From Anoplopoma fimbria (lineage: Eukaryota > Chordata > Actinopteri > Perciformes > Anoplopomatidae), in NCBI RefSeq assembly GCF_027596085.1, contig NC_072470.1, positions 60,001 through 124,000 on the forward strand: a stretch of DNA of 64,000 nucleotides, read 5' to 3'. Below, piece after piece: positions 1 to 27,778 of the stretch. Position 1 is the stretch's first letter; the number at the start of each line of letters is the position of its first letter. The notes under the pieces are model-generated. The model ran no database searches and was not told the origin of the DNA. It saw only the letters and a program-made list of their open reading frames with translations. The translations under genes and the position numbers were made by a program.

Positions 1-3799
<3,799 letters not shown>

Positions 3800-3954
3800 C
3801 ATCACCTGTCTGTCTGGACCAATCAGGAAGAGAACACAGTTCACACACAGTTTCCATGGAAACACCAGGAAAATTAAATGACTGCCCAACAGTACTGCAG
3901 AGTGTACTACATTTTATAGTGGTAAAAAGTACAACAAAGTACTACCTACGTTCC

Positions 3955-3982
3955 TATATATATATTATATACATATATATAC

Positions 3983-4018
<36 letters not shown>

Positions 4019-4062
4019 ACAAAGCATAAAGCAACATATTACAACATTACTATATAGGTATA

Positions 4063-4098
<36 letters not shown>
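3955..4098. repeat. (TA)n microsatellites
   Basis: Three runs of TA dinucleotides (about 3955-3983, 3988-4015 and 4057-4098) separated by short unique sequence, upstream of rgn. No promoter element can be assigned with confidence. Confidence 0.9.
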
Positions 4099-4163
4099 GT
4101 AAAATGTACAACACAGTACTACTTAACATATGACTACAGTACTAGCAGAGTTTTCCCTGTGCC

Positions 4164-4818
4164 GATGTGAGGGTGTAAGGACAGAGGAGGTGAGGGTCTA
4201 AGGACAGAGGAGGTGAGGGTCTAAGGACAGAGGATGTGAGGTGAGGGTGTAAGGACAGAGGATGTGAGGGTCTAAGGACAGAGGAGGTGAGGGGTGTAAG
4301 GACAGAGGAGGTGAGGGTGTAAGGACAGAGGAGGTGAGGGTGTAAGGACAGAGGAGGTGAGGGTGTAAGGACAGAGGAGGTGAGGGTGTAAGGACAGAGG
4401 ATGTGAGGGTGTAAGGACAGAGGAGGTGAGGGTGTAAGGACAGAGGAGGTGAGGGTGTAAGGACAGAGGAGGTGAGGGTGTAAGGACAGAGGAGGTGAGG
4501 GTGTAAGGACAGAGGAGGTGAGGGTGTAAGGACAGAGGATGTGAGGGTGTAAGGACAGAGGATGTGAGGGTCTAAGGACAGAGGATGTGAGGGTGTAAGG
4601 ACAGAGGAGGTGAGGGTGTAAGGACAGAGGAGGTGAGGGTGTAAGGACAGAGGATGTGAGGGTGTAAGGACAGAGGATGTGAGGGTCTAAGGACAGAGGA
4701 TGTGAGGGTGTAAGGACAGAGGATGTGAGGGTGTAAGGACAGAGGAGGTGAGGGTGTAAGGACAGAGGAGGTGAGGGTGTAAGGACAGAGGAGGTGAGGG
4801 TGTAAGGACAGAGGAGGT
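4164..4818. repeat. 22-bp minisatellite
   Basis: About 30 tandem units of GTGAGGGTGTAAGGACAGAG plus GA/AG, with variants GAGGAGG/GAGGATG and GTGTAAGG/GTCTAAGG. Intergenic between rgn and vps16. A long open frame through it (VLTPSPPLSLHPHLLCPYT-type repeat) is a by-product of the repeat. Confidence 0.95.
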
Positions 4819-4824
4819 CACATG

Positions 4825-4885
4825 ATACAGATTGTAAAGCTCTCTGAGGAAGATTTGTCATTCTACTAAATAAACTGAATTGAAG
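4825..4885 (+). mobile_element. probable 3' tail remnant of a SINE/LINE
   Basis: The stretch ATTGTAAAGCTCTCTGAGGA, followed shortly by AATAAACTGAATTGAA, resembles a 3' end widely dispersed in fish genomes (TGTAAAGCxCTxTGAG ... AAATAAAxTxGAATTGAA). Only about 60 bp remain and no coding part or target-site duplication is visible. The match is from memory of the family. Confidence 0.4.
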
Positions 4886-5204
4886 TACTCCATGTCACAG
4901 TACTACACTGTTCTCCTCATACTAGATTGAGATACATGTTCATGTTACTGAATACTAAGTATATAGAGTACATATAATAGTACAACAAAGCATAAAGCAA
5001 CATATTACAACATGTAACTACATGTTATGTTACTACATAATACCACATTTAGAGAATCTGAGTACTGCATATATTACTGCTATGTTATGAGTACTGTGGT
5101 ACTACATGACACATTAGTACTGCATATATTACTGCTATGTTATGAGTACTGTGGTACAACATGACACATTAGTACTGCATATATTAGTTATGAGTACTGT
5201 GGTA
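4886..5204. other. AT-rich unique spacer
   Basis: About 320 bp with scattered GTACTACA words and a degenerate duplication of a block containing GTACTGCATATATTACTGCT. No gene, RNA or regulatory element is recognised. Confidence 0.6.
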
Positions 5205-7314
5205 GTACATATAAAACGCAGTACTACATATACATATAAAACGCAGTACTACATATAAAATGCAGTACTACATATAAAACGCAGTACTACATATAAAACG
5301 CAGTACTACATATACATATAAAACGCAGTACTACATATAAAACGCAGTACTACATATACATATAAAACGCAGTACTACATATAAAACGCAGTACTACATA
5401 TACATATAAAACGCAGTACTACATGTACATATAAAACGCAGTACTACATGTACATATAAAACGCAGTACTTGTACATATAAAACGCAGTACATGTACATA
5501 TAAAACGCAGTACTTGTACATATAAAACGCAGTACATATAAAACGCAGTACATGTACATATAAAACGCAGTACATATACATATAAAACGCAGTACTACAT
5601 ATAAAACGCAGTACTACATATAAAACGCAGTACATATAAAACGCAGTACATATACATATAAAATGCAGTACATATACATATAAAACGCAGTACATGTACA
5701 TATAAAACGCAGTACATGTACATATAAAACGCAGTACTACATATAAAACGCAGTACATATAAAACGCAGTACATATACATATAAAACGCAGTACATAGTA
5801 CATATACATATAAAACGCAGTACATATACATATAAAACGCAGTACATATACATATAAAACGCAGTACTACATATAAAACGCAGTACTATATATACATATA
5901 AAACGCAGTACATATACATATAAAACGCAGTACATATACATATAAAACGCAGTACTACATATAAAACGCAGTACATATACATATAAAACGCAGTACATAT
6001 ACATATAAAACGCAGTACTACATATAAAACGCAGTACTACATATAAAACGCAGTACATATACATATAAAACGCAGTACATATACATATATACATATAAAA
6101 CGCAGTACTACATATAAAACGCAGTACATATAAAACGCAGTACATATACATATAAAACGCAGTACATATACATATAAAACGCAGTACTACATATAAAACG
6201 CAGTACATATAAAACGCAGTACATATACATATAAAACATATACATATACAGTATACATATAAAACGCAGTACATATACATATAAAACGCAGTACATATAA
6301 AACGCAGTACATGTACATATAAAACGCAGTACATGTACATATAAAACGCAGTACATGTACATATAAAACGCAGTACTACATATAAAACGCAGTACATGTA
6401 CATATAAAACGCAGTACATATACATATAAAACGCAGTACATATACATATAAAACGCAGTACATGTACATATAAAACGCAGTACATGTACATATAAAACGC
6501 AGTACTTGTACATATAAAACGCAGTACATGTACATATAAAACGCAGTACATGTACATATAAAACGCAGTACATGTACATATAAAACGCAGTACATGTACA
6601 TATAAAACGCAGTACGTGTACATATAAAACGCAGTACATATAAAACGCAGTACTTGTACATATAAAACGCAGTACATATACATATAAAACGCAGTACTTG
6701 TACATATAAAACGCAGTACTACATATAAAACGCAGTACATGTACATATAAAACGCAGTACTTGTACATATAAAACGCAGTACTTGTACATATAAAACGCA
6801 GTACATATACATATAAAACGCAGTACTACTTGTACATATAAAACGCAGTACATGTACATATAAAACGCAGTACTTGTACATATAAAACGCAGTACTTGTA
6901 CATATAAAACGCAGTACTTGTACATATAAAACGCAGTACATATACATATAAAACGCAGTACTACTTGTACATATAAAACGCAGTACATGTAAAACGCAGT
7001 ACATATAAAACGCAGTACATATACATATAAAACGCAGTACATATAAAACGCAGTACTACATGTACATATAAAACGCAGTACATATAAAACGCAGTACATA
7101 TAAAACGCAGTACATATAAAACGCAGTACATATAAAACGCAGTACTACATGTACATATAAAACGCAGTACATATAAAACGCAGTACTACATGTACATATA
7201 AAACGCAGTACATATAAAACGCAGTACTTGTACATATAAAACGCAGTACATATAAAACGCAGTACTACATGTACATATAAAACGCAGTACTTGTACATAT
7301 AAAACGCAGTACTT
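5205..7314. repeat. 2.1 kb array with 16/19/22/25-bp unit ladder (ACATATAAAACGCAGT core)
   Basis: More than 100 copies of the 16-bp core ACATATAAAACGCAGT, separated by linkers of 0, 3, 6 or 9 bp (AC/T combinations such as ACT, ACATGT, ACTTGT, ATATAC). All unit lengths differ by multiples of three, which keeps several minus-strand frames open (MYMYCVLYV-type peptides). These are repeat by-products, not genes. Confidence 0.95.
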
Positions 7315-7608
7315 GCTTTCACATCCGGGTCTTTAGTCGAACTCGTGTGTTTATGAATCTTTTCTACTTTCGGCTCAAAATCAATAACCGACTTCAGAAG
7401 CACGCGAGCGACTGAAACGTGGCGTCGCTCTTCAGATACTTGTACCTGAATGAAGTACTCTGAAGTACGCTGAAGTACTACACTGAAGTACTACTCAGTG
7501 TACTTTAGTGTACTTTAGTCCTGCAGGTGAACACTTCATATGCATAACGCAGTGACGTCACTTCCCTCTGAAGCACTTTAAGTTGTACAACTTCAAACGG
7601 ATCAAAGT
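7315..7608. other. CpG-rich unique island between two arrays
   Basis: About 290 bp of non-repetitive DNA. Positions 7320-7430 hold about a dozen CpGs (CCGGG, CACGCGAGCGAC, CGTGGCGTCGC), in contrast to the AT-rich arrays around it. A palindromic CRE, TGACGTCA, lies at 7553-7560. It could be a promoter or a non-coding first exon of rgn, about 3.5 kb upstream of the rgn start; this is inference only. A minus-strand open frame here is short and unrecognised. Confidence 0.4.
7553..7560. promoter_or_regulatory. consensus cAMP response element TGACGTCA
   Basis: A full palindromic 8-bp CRE (CREB/ATF site) in the unique island between two satellites. Function is not shown by the sequence. Confidence 0.35.
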
Positions 7609-9504
7609 CCTTTGTGTTGATACTTTGTTTTAATACTTTGAACTGATACTTTGTGTTGATACTTTGTTTTAATACTTTGTGTTGATACTTTGTTTTAATA
7701 CTTTGAACTGATACTTTGTGTTGATACTTTGTTTTAATACTTTGATACTTTGTTTTAATACTTTGTTTTGATACTTTTTGTGTTGATACTTTGTTTTAAT
7801 ACTTTGTGTTGATACTTTGTTTTAATACTTTGAACTGATACTTTGTGTTGATACTTTGTTTTAATACTTTGAACTGATACTTTGTGTTGATACTTTGTTT
7901 TAATACTTTGTGTTGATACTTTGTTTTAATACTTTGAACTGATACTTTGTGTTGATACTTTGTTTTAATACTTTGTTTTAATACTTTGTGTTGATACTTT
8001 GTGTTGATACTTTGTTTTAATACTTTGTGTTGATACTTTGTTTTAATACTTTGTGTTGATACTTTGTGTTGATACTTTGTTTTAATACTTTGTTTTGATA
8101 CTTTGTTTTAATACTTTGTGTTGATACTTTGTTTTAATACTTTGTTTTAATACTTTGTGTTGATACTTTGTTTTAATACTTTGTGTTGATACTTTGTTTT
8201 AATACTTTGTGTTGATACTTTGTTTTAATACTTTGTTTTAATACTTTGTGTTGATACTTTGTGTTGATACTTTGTTTTGATACTTTGTTTTAATACTTTG
8301 AACTGATACTTTGTTTTGATACTTTGTGTTGATACTTTGTTTTAATACTTTGTTTTAATACTTTGTGTTGATACTTTGAACTGATACTTTGTTTTGATAC
8401 TTTGTGTTGATACTTTGTTTTAATACTTTGTTTTGATACTTTGTTTTAATACTTTGTGTTGATACTTTGTTTTGATACTTTGTTTCAATACTTTGTGTTG
8501 ATACTTTGTTTTAATACTTTGTTTTGATACTTTGAACTGATACTTTGTTTTGATACTTTGAACTGATACTTTGTTTTGATACTTTGTTTTAATACTTTGT
8601 TTTGATACTTTGAACTGATACTTTGTTTTGATACTTTGAACTGATACTTTGTTTTGATACTTTGAACTGATACTTTGTTTTGATACTTTGTTTTGATACT
8701 TTGTTTTGATACTTTGAACTGATACTTTGTTTTGATACTTTGAACTGATACTTTGTTTTGATACTTTGAACTGATACTTTGTTTTGATACTTTGAACTGA
8801 TACTTTGTTTTGATACTTTGAACTGATACTTTGTTTTGATACTTTGAACTGATACTTTGTTTTGATACTTTGAACTGATACTTTGTTTTGATACTTTGAA
8901 CTGATACTTTGTTTTGATACTTTGAACTGATACTTTGTTTTGATACTTTGAACTGATACTTTGTTTTGATACTTTGAACTGATACTTTGTTTTGATACTT
9001 TGAACTGATACTTTGTTTTGATACTTTGAACTGATACTTTGTTTTGATACTTTGTTTTGATACTTTGAACTGATACTTTGTTTTGATACTTTGAACTGAT
9101 ACTTTGTTTTGATACTTTGAACTGATACTTTGTTTTGATACTTTGAACTGATACTTTGTTTTGATACTTTGAACTGATACTTTGTTTTGATACTTTGAAC
9201 TGATACTTTGTTTTGATACTTTGAACTGATACTTTGTTTTGATACTTTGAACTGATACTTTGTTTTGATACTTTGAACTGATACTTTGTTTTGATACTTT
9301 GAACTGATACTTTGTTTTGATACTTTGAACTGATACTTTGTTTTGATACTTTGAACTGATACTTTGTTTTGATACTTTGAACTGATACTTTGTTTTGATA
9401 CTTTGAACTGATACTTTGTTTTGATACTTTGAACTGATACTTTGTTTTAATACTCTGAACTGATACTTTGTTTTGATACTTTGTTTTAATACTTTGAACT
9501 GATA
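7609..9504. repeat. 13-bp TACTTTG minisatellite
   Basis: About 145 tandem 13-bp units of three types: GATACTTTGTTTT, (A/G)ATACTTTGTGTT and GATACTTTGAACT. The left half mixes all three. From about 8560 to 9450 the GTTTT and GAACT types alternate strictly, giving a homogenised 26-bp higher-order unit. The 373-codon minus-strand frame (SISSKYQNKVSVQSIKTKYQ) is a by-product. Confidence 0.96.
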
Positions 9505-10170
9505 GCTCCGCCCCCAAAATCCAGACGTACGGACTCGACAAAATGAATGAAACGGATCAAATCCTCACTTATCAATAACTTTATTACCGTTTACTAATTA
9601 ATTTATCTTTAGAATATTATATTTCATGTTAACACTTATTAATACAACATTTGATATAAACTTACGTCATGTGATCCAGTGAAGAAGACCATGAGATTAA
9701 CTTTGTATTGACAGTAAAACTCCAAATAAAAGAAAACTCGTTTCACAGTTAAGTCAGGAAATAAAGAGACACGCAGAATATAAAAGTCTGCAGAACAAAG
9801 GTCAGTAAACGCATCATCAACAACAACACTCCTCCTGTAGTCTCTTCACAATAAAACATCCCAATGGTTCTCTGGTGGAAGGCTTTTAATTTGAAGCTGC
9901 AACAGGAAATGAAGTAGACAAGTCTGAATCAAATGATCAGAGATCAATAAAGGAAGGCCGATAAGAACAGAAGCTAAACTCAGACTGGGTGAGGTCAAAG
10001 GTCCTGATGGGGGGGGGGTAATTAAGAGCTCAGAGGGAACCACAGAAGAAGAAAACGTTAACACATCAGCTTGGTGATCAATAGTCACATCATTATTCAT
10101 CACCATGGATCAATAATATGATCAGCTGCTTCACTTCTGACATTAAAGCAAATGAAGGTTTCTTATCTGA
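9505..10170. other. vps16 3' flank and distal 3' UTR
   Basis: Unique DNA downstream of the vps16 stop codon. Candidate minus-strand polyadenylation signals are ATTAAA at 9890-9885 and AATAAA at 9585-9580, giving a 3' UTR of roughly 0.5-0.8 kb. No other gene is seen. Confidence 0.5.
9580..9585 (-). terminator. vps16: candidate vps16 polyadenylation signal AATAAA
   Basis: The minus strand reads AATAAA about 760 bp after the vps16 stop codon. A variant ATTAAA at 9885-9890 is an alternative. There is no transcript evidence to choose between them. Confidence 0.35.
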
Positions 10171-10341
10171 GGATCACTTTTTGGCAGCAAACCATCTGCT
10201 GCCTCTCTTCATCCACTCTGAATGGAGGATCACTTTTTGGCAGCAGACCATCTGCTGCCTCTCTTCATCCACTCTGAATGGAGGATCACTTTTTGGCAGC
10301 AGACCATCTGCTGCCTCTCTTCATCCACTCTGAATGGAGGA

Positions 10342-10358
<17 letters not shown>
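10171..10358 (-). repeat. 56-bp tandem repeat derived from the vps16 stop-codon region
   Basis: Units start at 10171, 10227, 10283 and 10339 (exact 56-bp steps). The last runs into the coding end of exon 24. On the gene strand each unit carries CTGCTGCCAAAAAGTGATCC, which is the C-terminal Ala-Ala-Lys-Lys-stop of vps16. The three extra copies lie in the 3' UTR. Confidence 0.93.
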
Positions 10359-22431
<12,073 letters not shown>

Positions 22432-22487
22432 GGAGCCTCACTGATGAAGAAGAAGATGAAGAAGATCCTCTGCTCGCTTTAGCTCAG

Positions 22488-23024
22488 TCAGGTGATCAGC
22501 TGCTTCTTCTTCTTCTTCTTCTCAGGTGATCAGCTGCTTCTTCTATAAACAGCATTCAGTCAGGTGATCAGCTGCTTCTTCTTCTACGGTCTTTAAACAG
22601 CATTCAGTCAGGTGATCAGCTGCTTCTTCTTCTACGGTCTTTAAACAGCATTCAGTCAGGTGATCAGCTGCTTCTTCTTCTACGGTCTTTAAACAGCATT
22701 CAGTCAGGTGATCAGCTGCTTCTTCTTCTACGGTCTATAAACAGCATTCAGTCAGGTGATCAGCTGCTTCTTCTTCTACGGTCTTTAAACAGCATTCAGT
22801 CAGGTGATCAGCTGCTTCTTCTTCTACGGTCCTTTAAACAGCATTCAGTCAGGTGATCAGCTGCTTCTTCTTCTACGGTCTTTAAACAGCATTCAGTCAG
22901 GTGATCAGCTGCTTCTTCTTCTACGGTCTTTAAACAGCATTCAGTCAGGGTGCTTCTTCCTTTAAACAGCATTCAGTCAGGTGATCAGCTGCTTCTTCTT
23001 CTACGGTCCCTTAAACAGCATTCA
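22488..23024. repeat. 48-bp minisatellite upstream of vps16 with paired E-boxes
   Basis: Twelve units starting at 22488, 22522, 22560, 22608, 22656, 22704, 22752, 22800, 22849, 22897, 22945 and 22977; the first two and the eleventh are short. Eleven units hold CAGGTGATCAGCTG, two E-boxes (CANNTG) two bases apart, followed by a CTTCTTCTTC tract. The array begins 57 bp upstream of the start codon, so it covers the 5' UTR or proximal promoter. Confidence 0.93.
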
Positions 23025-23340
23025 GCCGATGTCGCCTCCTGGTGGCTTCAGATGTTTAATAAACTAAAATAAAGCTGAATACATATAATATGTTTGTTAT
23101 CAACACCATTTAAACACTATTGAGAGGGACATAAAGTCCTTAGGATAAATATATAAGGATAAATAAATGAAATACAACAGACCATTAATACTGAAGTCAT
23201 CATTACACCAACGGAATCCTCTGAATCAGAGAAAGTAAAGCAGCAGACAAACAGGAACAGATAAACAGAGAACATCAAACAAATCTACTGTGAAGTCTTC
23301 ATCCTGAAAACATGTTGACCTGTGAGGTGAAAAGCATTAA
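23025..23340. other. unique boundary DNA between vps16 upstream region and the heptamer satellite
   Basis: About 315 bp, AT-rich, non-repetitive, without a recognisable gene. It contains a CTCF-like motif at its vps16 side. Confidence 0.6.
23033..23046 (-). promoter_or_regulatory. CTCF-like motif
   Basis: The minus strand reads GCCACCAGGAGGCG, very close to the vertebrate CTCF core CCACCAGGGGGCGC. It lies just beyond the E-box array and about 300 bp before the 38 kb satellite. Binding is not shown. Confidence 0.4.
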
Positions 23341-26300
23341 ATATATATACTATACCAAATACCATATACCATATTCCAAATACCATATACCATATACCAA
23401 ATACCAAATACCAAATACCAAATACCAAATACCATATACCATATACCAAATACCATATGCCATATTCCATATACCAAATACCATATACCAAATACCATAT
23501 ACCATATACCATATACCAAATACCATATACCATATACCATATACCAAATACCATATACCATATACCATATACCATATACCATATACCAAATACCAAATAC
23601 CATATACCATATACCAAATACCATATACCATATACCATATACCAAATACCATATACCATATACCATATACCATATACAAAATACCATATACCAAATACCA
23701 TATACCATATACCATATACCATATACCAAATACCATATACCATATACCAAATACCATATACCAAATACCATATACCATATACCATATACCAAATACCATA
23801 TACCAAATACCATATACCATATACCATATACCATATACCAAATACCATATACCATATACCATATACCATATACCATATATCATTTACCAAATACCATATA
23901 CCAAATACCATATACCAAATACCATATACCATATACCAAATACCATATACCATATACCAAATACCATATACCATATACCATATACCAAATACCATATACC
24001 ATATACCATATACCAAATACCATATACCAAATACCATATACCATATATATACCAAATACCAAATACCATATACCAAATACCATATACCATATACCATATA
24101 CCAAATACCATATACCATATTCCAAATACCATATACCATATACCATATACCAAATACCATATACCATATACCAAATACCATATACCATATACCATATACC
24201 ATATACCATATACCATATACCAAATACCATATACCAAAAATACCATATACCATATACCAAATACCATATACCATATACCAAATACCATATACCAAATACC
24301 AAACACCATATACCATATACCAAATACCATATACCAAATGTCATATACCAAATACCATACATCATATACCATATACCAAATACCAAATACCAAATACCAT
24401 ATACCAAATACCATATACCATATACCATATACCATATACCAAAATACCATATACCATATACCATATACCAAATACCATATACCAAATACCAAATACCAAA
24501 TACCATATACCAAATACCATATACCATTTACCAAATACCAAATACCATATACCATATACCATATACCATATACCATATACCATATACCAAATACCATATA
24601 CCATATCCCAAATACCATATACCAAATGCCATATACCATATTCCAAATACCATATTCCATATTCCAAACACCATATACCATATACCATATACCATATACC
24701 ATATACCATATACCAAATACCAATTACCATATACCAAATACCATATACCATATACCATATACAAAATACCATATCCCATATTCCATATCCCATATTCCAA
24801 ATACCATATCCCAAATACCATATATCATATACCAAATACCATATACCAAATGCCATATACCAAATACCATATTCCATATTCCAAATTACAAATTACAAAT
24901 ACCATAAACCATATACCATATACCAAATACCAAATACCATAAACCATATACCACTTACCATAATCCAAATACCATATACCATATACCAAATACCATATGC
25001 CATATTCCATATACCAAATACCATATACCAAATACCATATACCATATACCATATACAAAATACCATATACATATACCATATACCAAATACCATATACCAT
25101 ATACTATATACCAAATACCAAATACCATATACCATATACCAAATACCATATACCATATACCATATACCAAATACCATATACCAAATACCATATACCATAT
25201 ACCAAATACCATATACCATATACCATATACCAAATACCATATACCATATACTATATACCAAATACCAAATACCATATACCAAATACCAAATACCATATAT
25301 ATAAATACCATATACCATATACCATATACAAAATACCATATACATATACCATATACCAAATACCATATACCATATACCATATACCAAATACCACATACCA
25401 TATACCATATACCATATACCATATACCATATACCAAATACCATATTCCAAATGCCATATACCAAATACCATATACCATATTCCAAATACCATATACCATA
25501 TACCATATACCAAATACCATATACCATATACCATATATCATTTACCAAATACCATATACCAAATACCATATACCATATACCAAATACCATATACCATATA
25601 CCAAATACCATACATCATATACCATATACCATATACTAAAAACCATATACCATATCCCATATACCAAATACCATATACCATATACCATATACTATATACC
25701 ATATACCAAATACCATATACCATATACCAAATACCATATACCAAATGCCATATACCTTATTCCAAATACCATATACCATATACCAAATACCATATACCAA
25801 ATGCCATATACCATATTCCAAATACCATATTCCATATTCCAAACACCATATACTATATACCAAATACCATATACCATATTCCAAATTCCAAATACCATAT
25901 ACCATATACCAAATACCATATACCATATTCCAAATACCATATACCAAATACCATATACCAAATGTCATATACCAAATACCATATACCATATACCAAATAC
26001 CAAATACCAAATACCAAATACCATATACAAAATACAATATACCATATACCATATACCAAATAACATATACCAATTACCAATTACCATATACCATATACCA
26101 TATACAAAATACCATATACCATATACCATACACCATATACCAAATACCAAATACCATATACCATATACCAAATACCATATACCATATACCATATACCAAA
26201 TACCATATACCATATACCAAATACCATATACCATATACCATATACCATATACCATATACCAAATACCATATACCATATACCAAATACCATATACCATATA

Positions 26301-27778
26301 CCATATACCTTATTCCAAATACCATATACCATATACCAAATACCATATACCAAATGCCATATACCATATTCCAAATACCATATTCCATATTCCAAACACC
26401 ATATACCATATACCAAATACCAAATACCATATACCATATACCATATACCATATACCATATACCATATACCAAATACCATATACCATATACCAAATACCAA
26501 ATACCAAATACCATATACAAAATACCATATACCATATACCATATACCATATACCAAATAACATATACCAAATACCATATACCATATACCATTATACAAAA
26601 TACCATATACCATATACCAAATACCAAATACAATAAACCATATACCAAATACCATATACCATATACCATATACCATATACCATATACCATATACCAAATA
26701 CCATATACCATATTCCATATACAAAATACCATATTCCAAATACCATATACCATATACCATATACCAAATACCATATACCATATACCATATACCATATACC
26801 ATAGACCATATACCAAATACCAAATACCAAATACCAAATACCAAATACCATATACCATATCCCAAATACCATATATCATATCCCAAATACCATATACCAA
26901 ATACCATATACCAAATACCATATACCATATACCATATACCATATACCATATACCAAATACCATATACCATATCCCAAATACCATATACCATATACCATAT
27001 ACCATATACCAAATACCATATACCATATTCCAAATACCATATACCATATACCATATACCATATACCATATACCATATACCAAATACCATATACCATATCC
27101 CAAATACCATATACCAAATGCCATATACCATATTCCAAATACCATATTCCATATTCCAAACACCATATACCATATACCATATACCAAATACCAATTACCA
27201 TATACAAAATACCATATCCCATATACCAAATACCAAATACCATATCCCAAATACCATATGCCATATACCAAATACCATATTCCATATTACAAATTACAAA
27301 TTACAAATTACAAATTACAAATTACAAATACCATAAACCATATACCACTTACCATAATCCAAATACCATAAACCATATACCACTTACCATAATCCAAATA
27401 CCATATACCATATACCAAATACCATATACCATATTCCATATACCAAATACCATATACTAAAAACCATATACCATATACCATATATCATTTACCAAATACC
27501 ATATACCATATACCAAATACCATATACCATATACCATATACCATATACCATATTCCATATACCAAATACCATATACCAAATACCATATTCCAAATACCAT
27601 ATACCATATCGCAAATACCATATACCATATACCATATACCATATTCCAAATACTATATACCATATACCATATACCAAATACCATATACCATATACCATAT
27701 ACCATATACCAAATACCATATACAAAATACCATATACAATATACCAAATACCAAATACCATATACAAAATACCATACC
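23341..27778. repeat. heptamer satellite, diverged block
   Basis: Tandem 7-bp units TATACCA and AATACCA, with many other variants (ATTCCA, ATGCCA, ATCCCA, ACACCA). It holds repeated longer segments; for example the rare word CCACTTACCATAATCCAAAT occurs near 24951, 27345 and 27380. Long open frames on both strands are by-products of the 7-bp period. Confidence 0.97.

Noticed and set aside
5444..7403. Minus-strand frames with MYMYCVLYV repeats, including one reaching into the unique island (VIDFEPKVEKIHKHTS)
   Set aside because: Repeat by-products. The short unique part has no family resemblance and no splice context.
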